A DNA stretch of 64,000 nucleotides from Epithemia pelagica. Lineage: Eukaryota; Bacillariophyta; Bacillariophyceae; Surirellales; Surirellaceae. This document shows positions 55,704 through 64,000 of this stretch, in pieces. Positions within the stretch are counted from its first letter, which is position 1; each line of letters opens with the position of its first letter. The notes under the pieces were generated by a model that saw only the letters and a list, made by a program, of their open reading frames with translations, did not search any database and was not told the origin of the DNA. The translations under genes were made by a program, and so were the position numbers. The stretch spans positions 558,001-622,000 of the forward strand of contig OX337235.1 in NCBI GenBank assembly GCA_946965045.2. The letters are read 5' to 3'.

Positions 55704-57460
55704 GCTCAGACCCCCGAAGCGTTATTGCCACGATGGGCGACACGGCAGCTCCATTTGAAGCGGTAGGGCAGTACTATAATGCCGTATCTCCAGACGATAG
55801 TATCACGTCCGCTCATGAGCTGACCGATGCTCGGTTTCGACAGTTGTTCGACGTCGAGGAAGTCTCAAGGTTGAATGAATTGCTTGGGGACGAGATGCCT
55901 CTTTGTGATAGTCCTCCAGACTGTTGGATCGATCGCTTGAGTACGGCGCTCCTCAACACGAACAGCGATGAACAAAACATGAACGCAATTTTACAAGATT
56001 CATTGAAGGAAGCAACAGGGGTCGAAGGCCTGAAGACCAAGAAAAGAAAAAATAATAGGAGCAAGAAGACGGTGACAGAAAAGGAAATTCGTAATATTTT
56101 CTTTGATTTTTACAACCGTCAGTGCTACAAGGGGCTAGAAAGAAAGAATGGCTTGCCCGTAACCCTCCTATCCAGACCAGACTTTGCAGTGTGGGCTGAG
56201 GGGGGTGCGGGCATGGGCATCACGGGTGAGGGAAAGCACGCATCAAAATACATGCTGCACAACGCCATTCGACAATGTGCTGCCTACATGCTGGTTCATC
56301 TGTTCTACTGGCTGGCAACAAAGTCCAAGTTGGTAGAAAGCGTGTACGGGGTTGCTGTTGCCGGGGTAAATTGCAAGGACATGGCGCGGGATAATAGCTT
56401 TGCCGTCGTATTGATGAGCCTGACACTTCCTGCTACTATTGGCGGGAAGCTCAGGATCACGAAGTACAAGATTGTTGTGCTCGACGACTTGTGGACATTT
56501 GTCAACTTTGTGTGTGGAAAGAAGCCCGGTGCTAGTTGTGAGTTACAGGTTGGTCAAGGCCGCCCCGCTTGTCTACAATTGCCTTTTGACCTACTACAGT
56601 CTAAACCTGTAGGATGGGAGATTGTCAAGAATGGCACAGCCAACCTTGTGGTACGTATTGATGAAGAAACTGGATGGGAGGCCCTTGGATCGTTTCTTTA
56701 TGATCGTGCTTTGAAAGAGTTGGATCGCGGTTTCCGGCAAAGCGTCAAAGAGATCTACTACCCGATCTATTTCAAGTCAAAGAATTATCTTGCCACTGAC
56801 GATCCTAAAGGCTTGGCATTCTACACCGCCATCCTGCGAGAAAACTCGTCGCTGATGGACTTACGCGATAGTTATTTCGCGGTACCGTCGATAACTGCTT
56901 CTGGGATTTACATCTTGATGTCAAACATGGGGGAACCGTTTCACAGAAAAGAAATTCCTGAAGGCTTGCGCGGCTTTGCAATCGCTTTTGTTCCTTTTAT
57001 GATGCGTGTCATTGATTGTCAGATGGAGTCAGGACTTGTCCATGGCGACATCCACAGGGGTAATTTGCTCATTGATAAGCAAGGACGGCTACGTTTGATC
57101 GATTACAATGAGGCAAAGGTGGATGAACTCACCATACGCAAGCCCCGAACGGATGTCCAAAAGTTCACCTACAATGAAAGCCTTGCACATAAATTTGTTC
57201 AATTCACAAAGAACCAATTAATGCAACTTTTTTGGGAATGCTGGGTCGTGGTGCGGCAACATTCTGGTTGCGACTCCCCGGCCGATGTTCGTATCACTGC
57301 TGTGATTGGGGAATTCCACGCTTTCTTTTCAGATGAGCAAGGTGCTGATGCAGACTCCGTCGATGATGTGTATGAAAAGTTGATGACGTCGCTTGATCAA
57401 ATTTCGAAAGGTCGTCTAGCGGCTGGGGTATCATAAGAAAGTCCTAAATACTATTGAAAT
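55704..57460. repeat. Large direct repeat, unit 1 (1757 bp)
   Basis: It matches 57794-59550 at a fixed offset of 2090 bp with about ten substitutions and no gaps. The unit starts 29 bp before the shared ATG and ends 24 bp after the stop, so little more than the coding sequence was copied. Confidence 0.95.
55733..57436 (+). CDS. PD-(D/E)XK nuclease-like plus kinase-like protein, copy 1
   Basis: The ORF is 567 codons from the ATG shared by both copies; an upstream in-frame ATG at 55679 would add 18 residues that copy 2 lacks. Residues 147-184 have RPDFAVW, then TGEGK, then NAIRQCAAY. That fits the D...ExK...Q-Y pattern of restriction-endonuclease-like folds. The C-terminal half has a kinase catalytic loop, LVHGDIHRGNLLI near 435, and LIDYNEAK near 455 in place of DFG. 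A basic Lys-rich stretch (TKKRKNNRSKKT near 102) could be a nuclear signal. Nuclease-plus-kinase fusions of this type are known among Crinkler-type effectors and related eukaryotic proteins; assignment here is inference. No N-terminal secretion segment is seen. Confidence 0.8.
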   Translation: MGDTAAPFEAVGQYYNAVSPDDSITSAHELTDARFRQLFDVEEVSRLNELLGDEMPLCDSPPDCWIDRLSTALLNTNSDEQNMNAILQDSLKEATGVEGLKTKKRKNNRSKKTVTEKEIRNIFFDFYNRQCYKGLERKNGLPVTLLSRPDFAVWAEGGAGMGITGEGKHASKYMLHNAIRQCAAYMLVHLFYWLATKSKLVESVYGVAVAGVNCKDMARDNSFAVVLMSLTLPATIGGKLRITKYKIVVLDDLWTFVNFVCGKKPGASCELQVGQGRPACLQLPFDLLQSKPVGWEIVKNGTANLVVRIDEETGWEALGSFLYDRALKELDRGFRQSVKEIYYPIYFKSKNYLATDDPKGLAFYTAILRENSSLMDLRDSYFAVPSITASGIYILMSNMGEPFHRKEIPEGLRGFAIAFVPFMMRVIDCQMESGLVHGDIHRGNLLIDKQGRLRLIDYNEAKVDELTIRKPRTDVQKFTYNESLAHKFVQFTKNQLMQLFWECWVVVRQHSGCDSPADVRITAVIGEFHAFFSDEQGADADSVDDVYEKLMTSLDQISKGRLAAGVS

Positions 57461-57793
57461 TCTCCGGTGAGATCGATAATCATGATGAGATCTTGTTCTG
57501 GTGATAACTTTACTTAAAAAGATTACTATTCTATTGCAATAGATCAAAGTCTGCTCTTCCGATCATAGCAGAGTCTTCACAAAAGAATGGCAAACCAATT
57601 GCCAACACTTTTCACAATTCTTGGAGATCTTCGTAGATCTCTCGTACGTACCCCTGGGCCAGAATTCTAGTACGTGGTAAGTCCTGAATTCTGCCCGGTC
57701 TGTCCGTACTCCTTCCCTTCCTAGCCAACACTGGCAGTTTTTGCGTATTGTCCACTGAATTGACTTCAGGTAACATTTTGAGTGTTATTTTCG
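57461..57793. other. Unique spacer between the two repeat units
   Basis: 333 bp with no similarity to the region upstream of copy 1. It must supply the promoter of copy 2 if that gene is expressed. No mobile-element ends were recognised. Confidence 0.5.
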
Positions 57794-59550
57794 GCTCAGA
57801 CCCCCGAAGCGTTATTGCCACGATGGGCGACACGGCAGCTCCATTTGAAGCGGTAGGGCAGTACTATAATGCCGTATCTCCAGACGATAGTATCACGTCC
57901 GCTCATGAGCTGACCGATGCTCGGTTTCGACAGTTGTTCGACGTCGAGGAAGTCTCAAGGTTGAATGAATTGCTTGGGGACGAGATGCCTCTTTGTGATA
58001 GTCCTCCAGACTATTGGATCGATCGCTTGAGTACGGCGCTCCTCAACACGAACAGCGATGAACAAAACATGAACGCAATTTTACAAGATTCATTGAAGGA
58101 AGCAACAGGGGTCGAAGGCCTGAAGACCAAGAAAAGAAAAAATAATAGGAGCAAGAAGACGGTGACAGAAAAGGAAATTCGTAATATTTTCTTTGATTTT
58201 TACAACGATCAGTGCTACAAGGGGCTAGAAAGAAAGAATGGCTTGCCCGTAACCCTCCTATCCAGACCAGACTTTGCAGTGTGGGCTGAGGGGGGTGCGG
58301 GCATGGGCATCACGGGTGAGGGAAAGCACGCATCAAAATACATGCTGCACAACGCCATTCGACAATGTGCTGCCTACATGCTGGTTCATCTGTTCTACTG
58401 GCTGGCAACAAAGTCCAAGTTGGTAGAAAGCGTGTACGGGGTTGCTGTTGCCGGGGTAAATTGCAAGGACATGGCGCGGGATAATTGCTTTGCCGTCGTA
58501 TTGATGAGCCTGACACTTCCTGCTACTATTGGCGGGAAGCTCAGGATCACGAAGTACAAGATTGTTGTGCTCGACGACTTGTGGACATTTGTCAACTTTG
58601 TGTGTGGAAAGAAGCCCGGTGCTAGTTGTGAGTTACAGGTTGGTCAAGGCCGCCCCGCTTGTCTACAATTGCCTTTTGACCTACTACAGTCTAAACCTGT
58701 AGGATGGGAGATTGTCAAGAATGGCACAGCCAACCTTGTGGTACGTATTGATGAAGAAACTGGATGGGAGGCCCTTGGATCGTTTCTTTATGATCGTGCT
58801 TTGAAAGAGTTGGATCGCGGTTTCCGGCAAAGCGTCAAAGAGATCTACTACCCGATCTATTTCAAGTCAAAGAATTATCTTGCCACTGACGATCCTAAAG
58901 GCTTGGCATTCTACACCGCCATCCTGCGAGAAAACTCGTCGCTGATGGACTTACGCGATAGTTATTTCGCGGTACCGTCGATAACTGCTTCTGGGATTTA
59001 CATCTTGATGTCAAACATGGGGGAACCGTTTCACAGAAAAGAAATTCCTGAAGGCTTGCGTGGCTTTGCAATCGCTTTTGTTCCTTTTATGATGCGTGTC
59101 ATTGATTGTCAGATGGAGTCAAGACTTGTCCATGGCGACATCCACAGGGGTAATTTGCTCATTGATAAGCAAGGACGGCTACGTTTGATCGATTACGATG
59201 AGGCAAAGGTGGATGAACTCACCATACGCAAGCCCCGAACGGATGTCCAAAAGTTCGCCTACAATGAAAGCCTTGCAAATAAATTTGTTCAATTCACAAA
59301 GAACCAGTTAATGCAACTTTTTTGGGAATGCTGGGTCGTGGTGCGGCAACATTCTGGTTGCGACTCCCCGGCCGATGTTCGTATCACTGCTGTGATTGGG
59401 GAATTCCACGCTTTCTTTTCAGATGAGCAAGGTGCTGATGCAGACTCCGTCGATGATGTGTATGAAAAGTTGATGACGTCGCTTGATCAAATTTCGAAAG
59501 GTCGTCTAGCGGCTGGGGTATCATAAGAAAGTCCTAAATACTATTGAAAT
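57794..59550. repeat. Large direct repeat, unit 2 (1757 bp)
   Basis: Second unit of the nuclease-kinase duplication, about 99.4% identical to 55704-57460 by reading. Confidence 0.95.
57823..59526 (+). CDS. PD-(D/E)XK nuclease-like plus kinase-like protein, copy 2
   Basis: 567 codons from the only nearby ATG. The frame is open upstream but without ATG, which supports this start for both copies. It differs from copy 1 at seven residues: C/Y, R/D, S/C, G/R, N/D, T/A and H/N. At the DFG-equivalent it reads LIDYDEAK where copy 1 has LIDYNEAK. Nuclease-like and kinase-like motifs are otherwise the same. Copy 2 lies beside its twin but has a different upstream flank, so expression may differ. Confidence 0.8.
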   Translation: MGDTAAPFEAVGQYYNAVSPDDSITSAHELTDARFRQLFDVEEVSRLNELLGDEMPLCDSPPDYWIDRLSTALLNTNSDEQNMNAILQDSLKEATGVEGLKTKKRKNNRSKKTVTEKEIRNIFFDFYNDQCYKGLERKNGLPVTLLSRPDFAVWAEGGAGMGITGEGKHASKYMLHNAIRQCAAYMLVHLFYWLATKSKLVESVYGVAVAGVNCKDMARDNCFAVVLMSLTLPATIGGKLRITKYKIVVLDDLWTFVNFVCGKKPGASCELQVGQGRPACLQLPFDLLQSKPVGWEIVKNGTANLVVRIDEETGWEALGSFLYDRALKELDRGFRQSVKEIYYPIYFKSKNYLATDDPKGLAFYTAILRENSSLMDLRDSYFAVPSITASGIYILMSNMGEPFHRKEIPEGLRGFAIAFVPFMMRVIDCQMESRLVHGDIHRGNLLIDKQGRLRLIDYDEAKVDELTIRKPRTDVQKFAYNESLANKFVQFTKNQLMQLFWECWVVVRQHSGCDSPADVRITAVIGEFHAFFSDEQGADADSVDDVYEKLMTSLDQISKGRLAAGVS

Positions 59551-60462
59551 CGGTCGACAGCGAGTACGGCAGGTTAGAATTGGAGCATGATGAGCGACAG
59601 CGCCCCTTGGCAGCACCTTATTTTCATGCTGGTGTCGCTCACAGCAGCGTCTTTCTTTTCCACGTTGCCCAGCCGCAGGAGATCTTGGCGGGCTTGGTTT
59701 TTCAACAACAAGCAGAGCCTGCTGTTGTTTGTTGATTGACTATTTGTTGGTGTTGTTGGTTGGAGTTTTCATGTACAAGTACCGTGTTGGTGGGGTGCTG
59801 TGTATGTGCACATATGCATAGCTCGTTGCAGTGCTGCTCACAGATATTATGAATACAAGTCTGACACTTTCGCAAGTTTTCTTATTGTGATCAGTTTACT
59901 GTGAAGACCACTCTGAAGCCATCGTGTCTACGGAAAGACAGAGATAAGGAAAATGATGTCGGGATTCAGCATTCTTCTAATTCTCTTTGACCAATCCAAC
60001 AAGAAAGGAGAATGCACAAATCATGCAGTCTTGAACCGTGACGCCTTGGCGGACCCTGAACGATGGAAGATTTTTCAATGTTTCGAAGACGACTCGCAAT
60101 CTATTCAGGAAGAACGTACAGTATACATAATAGTACTATTTTGTGTCTATCTAAAGTTCTAGTGCTGTGTCTCGTCCATTTGATCAGACTCAGCAGTGTC
60201 TTGTCGATTCGCAAGTTCTTGTAAATACGATTATTCCCTTCCGAATTTTTTCCCATACAAATGACTGAATTCAGCCTCTCTTTGACAGGCAAATTCTACA
60301 TTCCAAATTCCATCAAATTTATTGAAACTCGGCAGATGGCAACTTCAGATACTAACGGAAGGGTGTGTGCCCTCAGAAACAGTAGTTCATAATTAATTTT
60401 TAGACTTTCTATAAGCACGTATGTGGACGAAAAATCCAGGTGAATGACAGACTGAATTCAGC
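59551..60462. other. Intergenic region, nuclease-kinase copy 2 to piggyBac fragment
   Basis: About 900 bp, AT-rich toward the right, with only short ORFs. The right part may be the 3' untranslated remnant of the piggyBac element, but no terminal inverted repeat was found. Confidence 0.4.
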
Positions 60463-61587
60463 CTATACTTCGTCAATTATTTCTACATCTAGACAATGCT
60501 GTGGATAGCAACCCTTACAGATACTAACACCAGGGGTACACTGGCAATAGGTTCTGACCTTGCGTTTGCACTTATATGTACAGAAGTACTGTGGATAAGC
60601 TGATTTTGCACGGACGATCCGAGCGCCATCAAATTTTTGGTGTGCGCCCAATGCCTGGAGCTTGCAACCATTGTCGGTACCAAGTCGGGCTCTCTTGCGG
60701 GCACTCCTTTCATTTTGTTGCTCTGACTCCAAGTAGTGGTTATTGATAAGCTCTTTGGCAAATCTTTTCCTGAAATCAAGCATGGATGGCTGGGTTTCAT
60801 ACATGTCAGTGAATGCGACAGCCGCCAACATGACGTTCACCTCGGTGATTGCAAGCAAGAAGGCAAAGACTCTGTTTGGCCACCATGTGGTAGCCCACCT
60901 TGTTTCAAAGCTGATTGGTGAATGTCTTTTGCTGTTGTGATCGTCAACAGCATGCCTATACTTGAAGTGGTTGTTGACTACTTCTGGAAAGCTGAAGTGC
61001 ACCGTCTCTGTACCGACCTTGCGGCTTGTCTGCTTGCAGCCCTCCCGGGACAAAGTACCATACGTAGTCATCAACGACATGACATAGTCTGGCTCCTTCA
61101 TAGCATGGATCTCAAAGGAATGACCATCCAAGGTGCCTCTCCATGCATCTGCATCTCCAACAGCTTTGGAGTCAAAGTGCTCACGAATCTCATCACCCCG
61201 AACATACCTTGGCCAGTACCGACGCTTCTTGATCAGAGCTGCAGCAAAGACTCCTCGTTTGATAAGTTCAATTATACCCTTAACAACACAGAACCCACTA
61301 TCAAGAACTACAACCTTCCCAGTACTGTAGATTGGTTTGAGCATCCTTAAGAGAAGCCCAACTGTCTTGCCAAGCTGCTCAAATTCTGGAGTTGCTCGTT
61401 GACGAGGAGCATCCTTTCCTTTGACAAGCTCGATGCCCCACATGATTCCGGAGAGACCACAGCACACTGTGTGGTACTCATTACCAAAAGGCCAAGGCAA
61501 TTCCGCAAGTTGCGGAATTGAAGAAGGCCAACAAGCGTCGAGGTGGCAATAACAACAACAACAACGATTCGTGATGGGACGGAGCAT
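60463..61587 (-). pseudogene. PiggyBac-type transposase, 5'-truncated
   Basis: A 374-codon ORF. From FGNEYHTVCCG onward it resembles the second half of piggyBac transposases: VVLDSGFCVVKGIIELIKRG (second catalytic Asp, followed by the usual helix), then ALIKKRRYWPRYV. A later segment has RWATTWWPNRVFAFLLAI. The C-terminal cysteine cluster is CTYKCKRKVRTYCQC ... CKGCYPQHC, like the piggyBac cross-brace zinc domain. The first catalytic Asp and the whole N-terminal half are missing, since full-length family members are about 550-650 residues. The first 33 residues look like unrelated sequence read through the junction at about 61490. The fragment is probably inactive. Confidence 0.7.
61491..61574 (+). 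pseudogene. Possible 3' remnant of a gag-like ORF before the reverse transcriptase
   Basis: In the same plus-strand phase as the downstream reverse-transcriptase ORF, this short stretch reads KKANKRRGGNNNNNNDS and stops at TGA. A basic, Asn-rich end would suit a Gag protein. Left of 61490 the sequence is piggyBac, so the retroelement seems to begin here, 5'-truncated. The evidence is thin. Confidence 0.3.
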
Positions 61588-61598
61588 CTAAATTAGGA

Positions 61599-64000
61599 AT
61601 GGAGATTTCGCCATCTGTCACTGCTGATTTAGATGCTCTTAGTGAGGCTTCTACGATTAGTACGGAACTTCCCCAACGTCCAACGAAACCTCGGGCGCGA
61701 CCTCATCCGCCCTGTGAAGTTACGGTTCAACGTTCGGTTCGACGCATGGTGGATCGCGGAGTCAAAACCTTCCGTGCTGATGTCTCTTGCCTCTTGTTGG
61801 GACAGAGTTCTTGGTACTGGGGTTTGGCCCTCAACAACGGGGATTGGAGCGGAATCTACATGCTTGCCAGCGACTATGAAGCCCGACGATCCAACCCTTT
61901 CTGGCATGCGGTCGCACAGCACTTAGAACCCAAGCTTCATCTCGTCCCTAGCATCAACTTCATCTTGGGACGAGGATTGATCTCGTTGGTCCTGGTGGAA
62001 GGAGATCCGACTTACTTGGGGACTACTTTGCCCCACATCCCTTCTGATTGGCCTGTGTTGCTCCTTTTGCCTTCAGGATGGACTCGACCTGCGCTTCCGG
62101 GCGTACAGTGGCTCACCGTGAATCATACTCGCTGTGGGGGCATTACCACGGCAAGAGTTCAGGTCGGCCGCAGGAATCTTCCACCATTGCATTTTCAAGT
62201 GGAGGTCCGGCATACCATTTCGGCCATCCTTGATCATTCGATTCGGCCGGTTTCTTGCTCTGCGGTGGGTCCGTCGCAACCTTGTTATCCGCAGCACAGT
62301 CAGCTCTACGTCCGAGACTTGAAACGCCACGTTTTGGTTCCTACGACATTTTTCAAGACAGGCTGGGGCCACCGATGTCTCACTCCTGCTGAGTTGGGCG
62401 CCGCTTTCGATCTTCCCTTGTGGCTGTCGCCGACTTCCGAGGCTCATGCTTGGTGGCACTCACATGTTTTGGGCGCCCGCTTCATCCCCATCAAGATCCC
62501 TGCTGCTGTGTTGGGTGGAGCACTTCCTCATTTGGAACCCGTCTTTGTCCACCATCTCGACCGGGCTGGCGAAAAGCGTGATGGTCCTCCTCCCCATTCA
62601 CCTCCGATGACAAAACGGCCGCGGCTGTCCCCTCCCGTGGACGCTGCTACAAAAGATGGACAGCTCGGCACTTGGTTTGCGTCGCTTCGGGCCTTTCTTC
62701 CACATGCGGCTTGGCTGGACGACTCTTTGATTGCAACCAAGGCTACCAAGGCTGATGACGCGGAGGCACCTTATGATTTGTGGGACGGCCGCATTCGGGG
62801 CGTCTTTCCCTGGCTCACCGATGCGGCTCTCGCTGGTTTTCGTCTTCTTGGCCTTTGGTGGTGGCGACGTTCCTTGTATCGCAGTTTCCTCTCTTATCTG
62901 CGGTCTCGGTTTGGCAATGAGTGGCTGTCGCTTCTACCAGCGGCGCGACAGCGCCAGGGGGGGGGGGGGGGTGATACTTTTTCTCTTTACGATGTTTGCG
63001 TGGCTGGGCGTTCGGTCCTTTCTCAATTGCTGGCGGCCTCCTGGTGGGACTGGGACCAGGGCTCCTCCCTCATTTTCTGGCGGTGGAACGGTCTTCAACA
63101 GCAAAGGGATGCCTGGTTCGGTACCCCTATCCATGTTACTGCTCCTCTTCCACACAACAAACGGCCTCAGCGCGCTCCTACCGCCGATTCTCGGCCGCGT
63201 GTGGCGGCAAAACTCGCCAAGGTCCTGTCTCGCGGTTATTTTGATACGGACGCAACGATTCTTAGTCTAACGGATTATTTTGATGTGCCTAAGGGTGAAT
63301 CTGATATACGCATGGTATACAACGGTACCAGCTCTGGTCTAAACGACTCCCTATGGGCACCAAACTTCTGGCTCCCGACGGCGGAGACTTCATTGCGTCT
63401 GCTTACGACGGCCTCCTACTGCGGCGATATGGACCTAGGGGAAATGTTTCTTAATTTTCCTATGGACCGGAATTTGCGACCATTTGCTGGAGTTGATCTT
63501 CGTCCCATCAAGGACTTGTTCCCTTCGGATCTTTTGGAGGCTGGCTGCACCGACAAAGTTCGGTGGAATAGATTGTTCATGGGCATGCTTCCCAGCCCGT
63601 TTCATGCGGTGGAACAATTCTACTTGGCCGAAGAAGTTGCTCGTGGATCCCCGCACGATCTCTTCAACCCATGTGGATTTGACGAGGTTCGCTTCAATAT
63701 TCCAGGCTCGGCTGATTATTCTCCGGTACGCCCTTGGATAATGAAATGGAACTCGCGGACAAACTCCATTGCTGGGGACTCTGTCACCTACATGGACGAC
63801 ATTCGAATCATCGGATCTTTGGCGGAAAATGCCTGGCAAGTAGGTCGACAGTTGGCTGCGCGCCTTCAATACTTCGGAATCCAGGACGCTCCCAGAAAGC
63901 GACGACCACCCTCCAAAACACCGGGAGCTTGGGCTGGGTCCGTCCAACACATTTCAGACACGGCTGTGTCGAAAACAGTCACTCAAGCAAAGTGGGAAAA
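61599..64000 (+). CDS. Reverse transcriptase of a retroelement (3' end outside window)
   Basis: ATG 61599 opens an unbroken frame of about 800 codons that continues past the window. The first 450 residues carry no domain I recognise; they include a Pro-rich basic patch (PPMTKRPRLSPP). Reverse-transcriptase motifs follow: DIRMVYNGTSSGLND near 567, DMDLGEMFLNFPM near 609 (first catalytic Asp), and the catalytic YMDD in TYMDDIRII near 730. This is neither the copia type (YTDD, as in the element at 44252) nor clearly a known LINE clade; a tyrosine-recombinase retroelement is possible. A 14-base G run (62958-62971) stays in frame as five Gly. Downstream RNase H or integrase domains, if any, are outside the window. 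Confidence 0.8.
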   Translation, partial: MEISPSVTADLDALSEASTISTELPQRPTKPRARPHPPCEVTVQRSVRRMVDRGVKTFRADVSCLLLGQSSWYWGLALNNGDWSGIYMLASDYEARRSNPFWHAVAQHLEPKLHLVPSINFILGRGLISLVLVEGDPTYLGTTLPHIPSDWPVLLLLPSGWTRPALPGVQWLTVNHTRCGGITTARVQVGRRNLPPLHFQVEVRHTISAILDHSIRPVSCSAVGPSQPCYPQHSQLYVRDLKRHVLVPTTFFKTGWGHRCLTPAELGAAFDLPLWLSPTSEAHAWWHSHVLGARFIPIKIPAAVLGGALPHLEPVFVHHLDRAGEKRDGPPPHSPPMTKRPRLSPPVDAATKDGQLGTWFASLRAFLPHAAWLDDSLIATKATKADDAEAPYDLWDGRIRGVFPWLTDAALAGFRLLGLWWWRRSLYRSFLSYLRSRFGNEWLSLLPAARQRQGGGGGDTFSLYDVCVAGRSVLSQLLAASWWDWDQGSSLIFWRWNGLQQQRDAWFGTPIHVTAPLPHNKRPQRAPTADSRPRVAAKLAKVLSRGYFDTDATILSLTDYFDVPKGESDIRMVYNGTSSGLNDSLWAPNFWLPTAETSLRLLTTASYCGDMDLGEMFLNFPMDRNLRPFAGVDLRPIKDLFPSDLLEAGCTDKVRWNRLFMGMLPSPFHAVEQFYLAEEVARGSPHDLFNPCGFDEVRFNIPGSADYSPVRPWIMKWNSRTNSIAGDSVTYMDDIRIIGSLAENAWQVGRQLAARLQYFGIQDAPRKRRPPSKTPGAWAGSVQHISDTAVSKTVTQAKWE

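Overview
The window looks like nuclear DNA of a stramenopile alga, most likely a pennate diatom. This is inferred from few, short GT-AG introns, a Ty1/copia retrotransposon, piggyBac-like and reverse-transcriptase elements, and TM9SF, MYND and SET genes on widely spaced single transcription units. No CRISPR array, rRNA or convincing tRNA was seen.

Left part (1-39,133). Three paralogous giant genes lie here: copy A (1-8586, minus, running off the left edge), copy B (9894-20702, minus, one unbroken 3602-codon ORF) and copy C (29198-39133, plus). Copies B and C share an order of domains I do not know as a described family: a long acidic disordered N-terminus, a P-loop GTPase-like domain, about 1200 residues of mostly helical sequence, a J-domain-like segment lacking HPD, a SecA-type DEAD motor, two von Willebrand A domains and a near-invariant C-terminal tail. 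Copy A shows the same order up to the left edge, inside the motor. Copy A has two reading-frame changes (near 5600 and 5090) and copy C has one in-frame TGA (29765). Between B and C, which point away from each other, lies a two-MYND-finger gene (23462-25267) flanked by large intergenic spaces with small repeats and hairpins.

Middle part (39,134-50,541). A four-exon TM9SF/nonaspanin membrane protein gene ends in a 110-bp tandem repeat. Beyond it, on the minus strand, is a putative zinc-binding ORF split near its start by a very young Ty1/copia element (44252-50535; LTRs of 456 bp differ at one base; 6-bp target duplication). Gag and pol of this element are in one frame separated by a single UGA in a CAR-YYA-like readthrough context.

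Right part (50,542-64,000). A non-autonomous Harbinger-like element (51340-52447) carries a nested hAT-like element (51438-51742), both with target duplications. Then come a three-exon double-SET gene (52695-55299), two almost identical tandem copies of a PD-(D/E)XK-nuclease-plus-kinase protein resembling Crinkler-type effector domains (55733-57436 and 57823-59526), a 5'-truncated piggyBac transposase (60463-61587, minus) and a reverse-transcriptase ORF (61599 to beyond 64000).

The region mixes ordinary housekeeping genes (TM9SF, MYND, SET) with an expanding family of giant ATPase/GTPase proteins and recent mobile-element activity. How the giant proteins act is not deducible from sequence. 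Their architecture suggests a nucleotide-driven, protein-remodelling or sensing machine.
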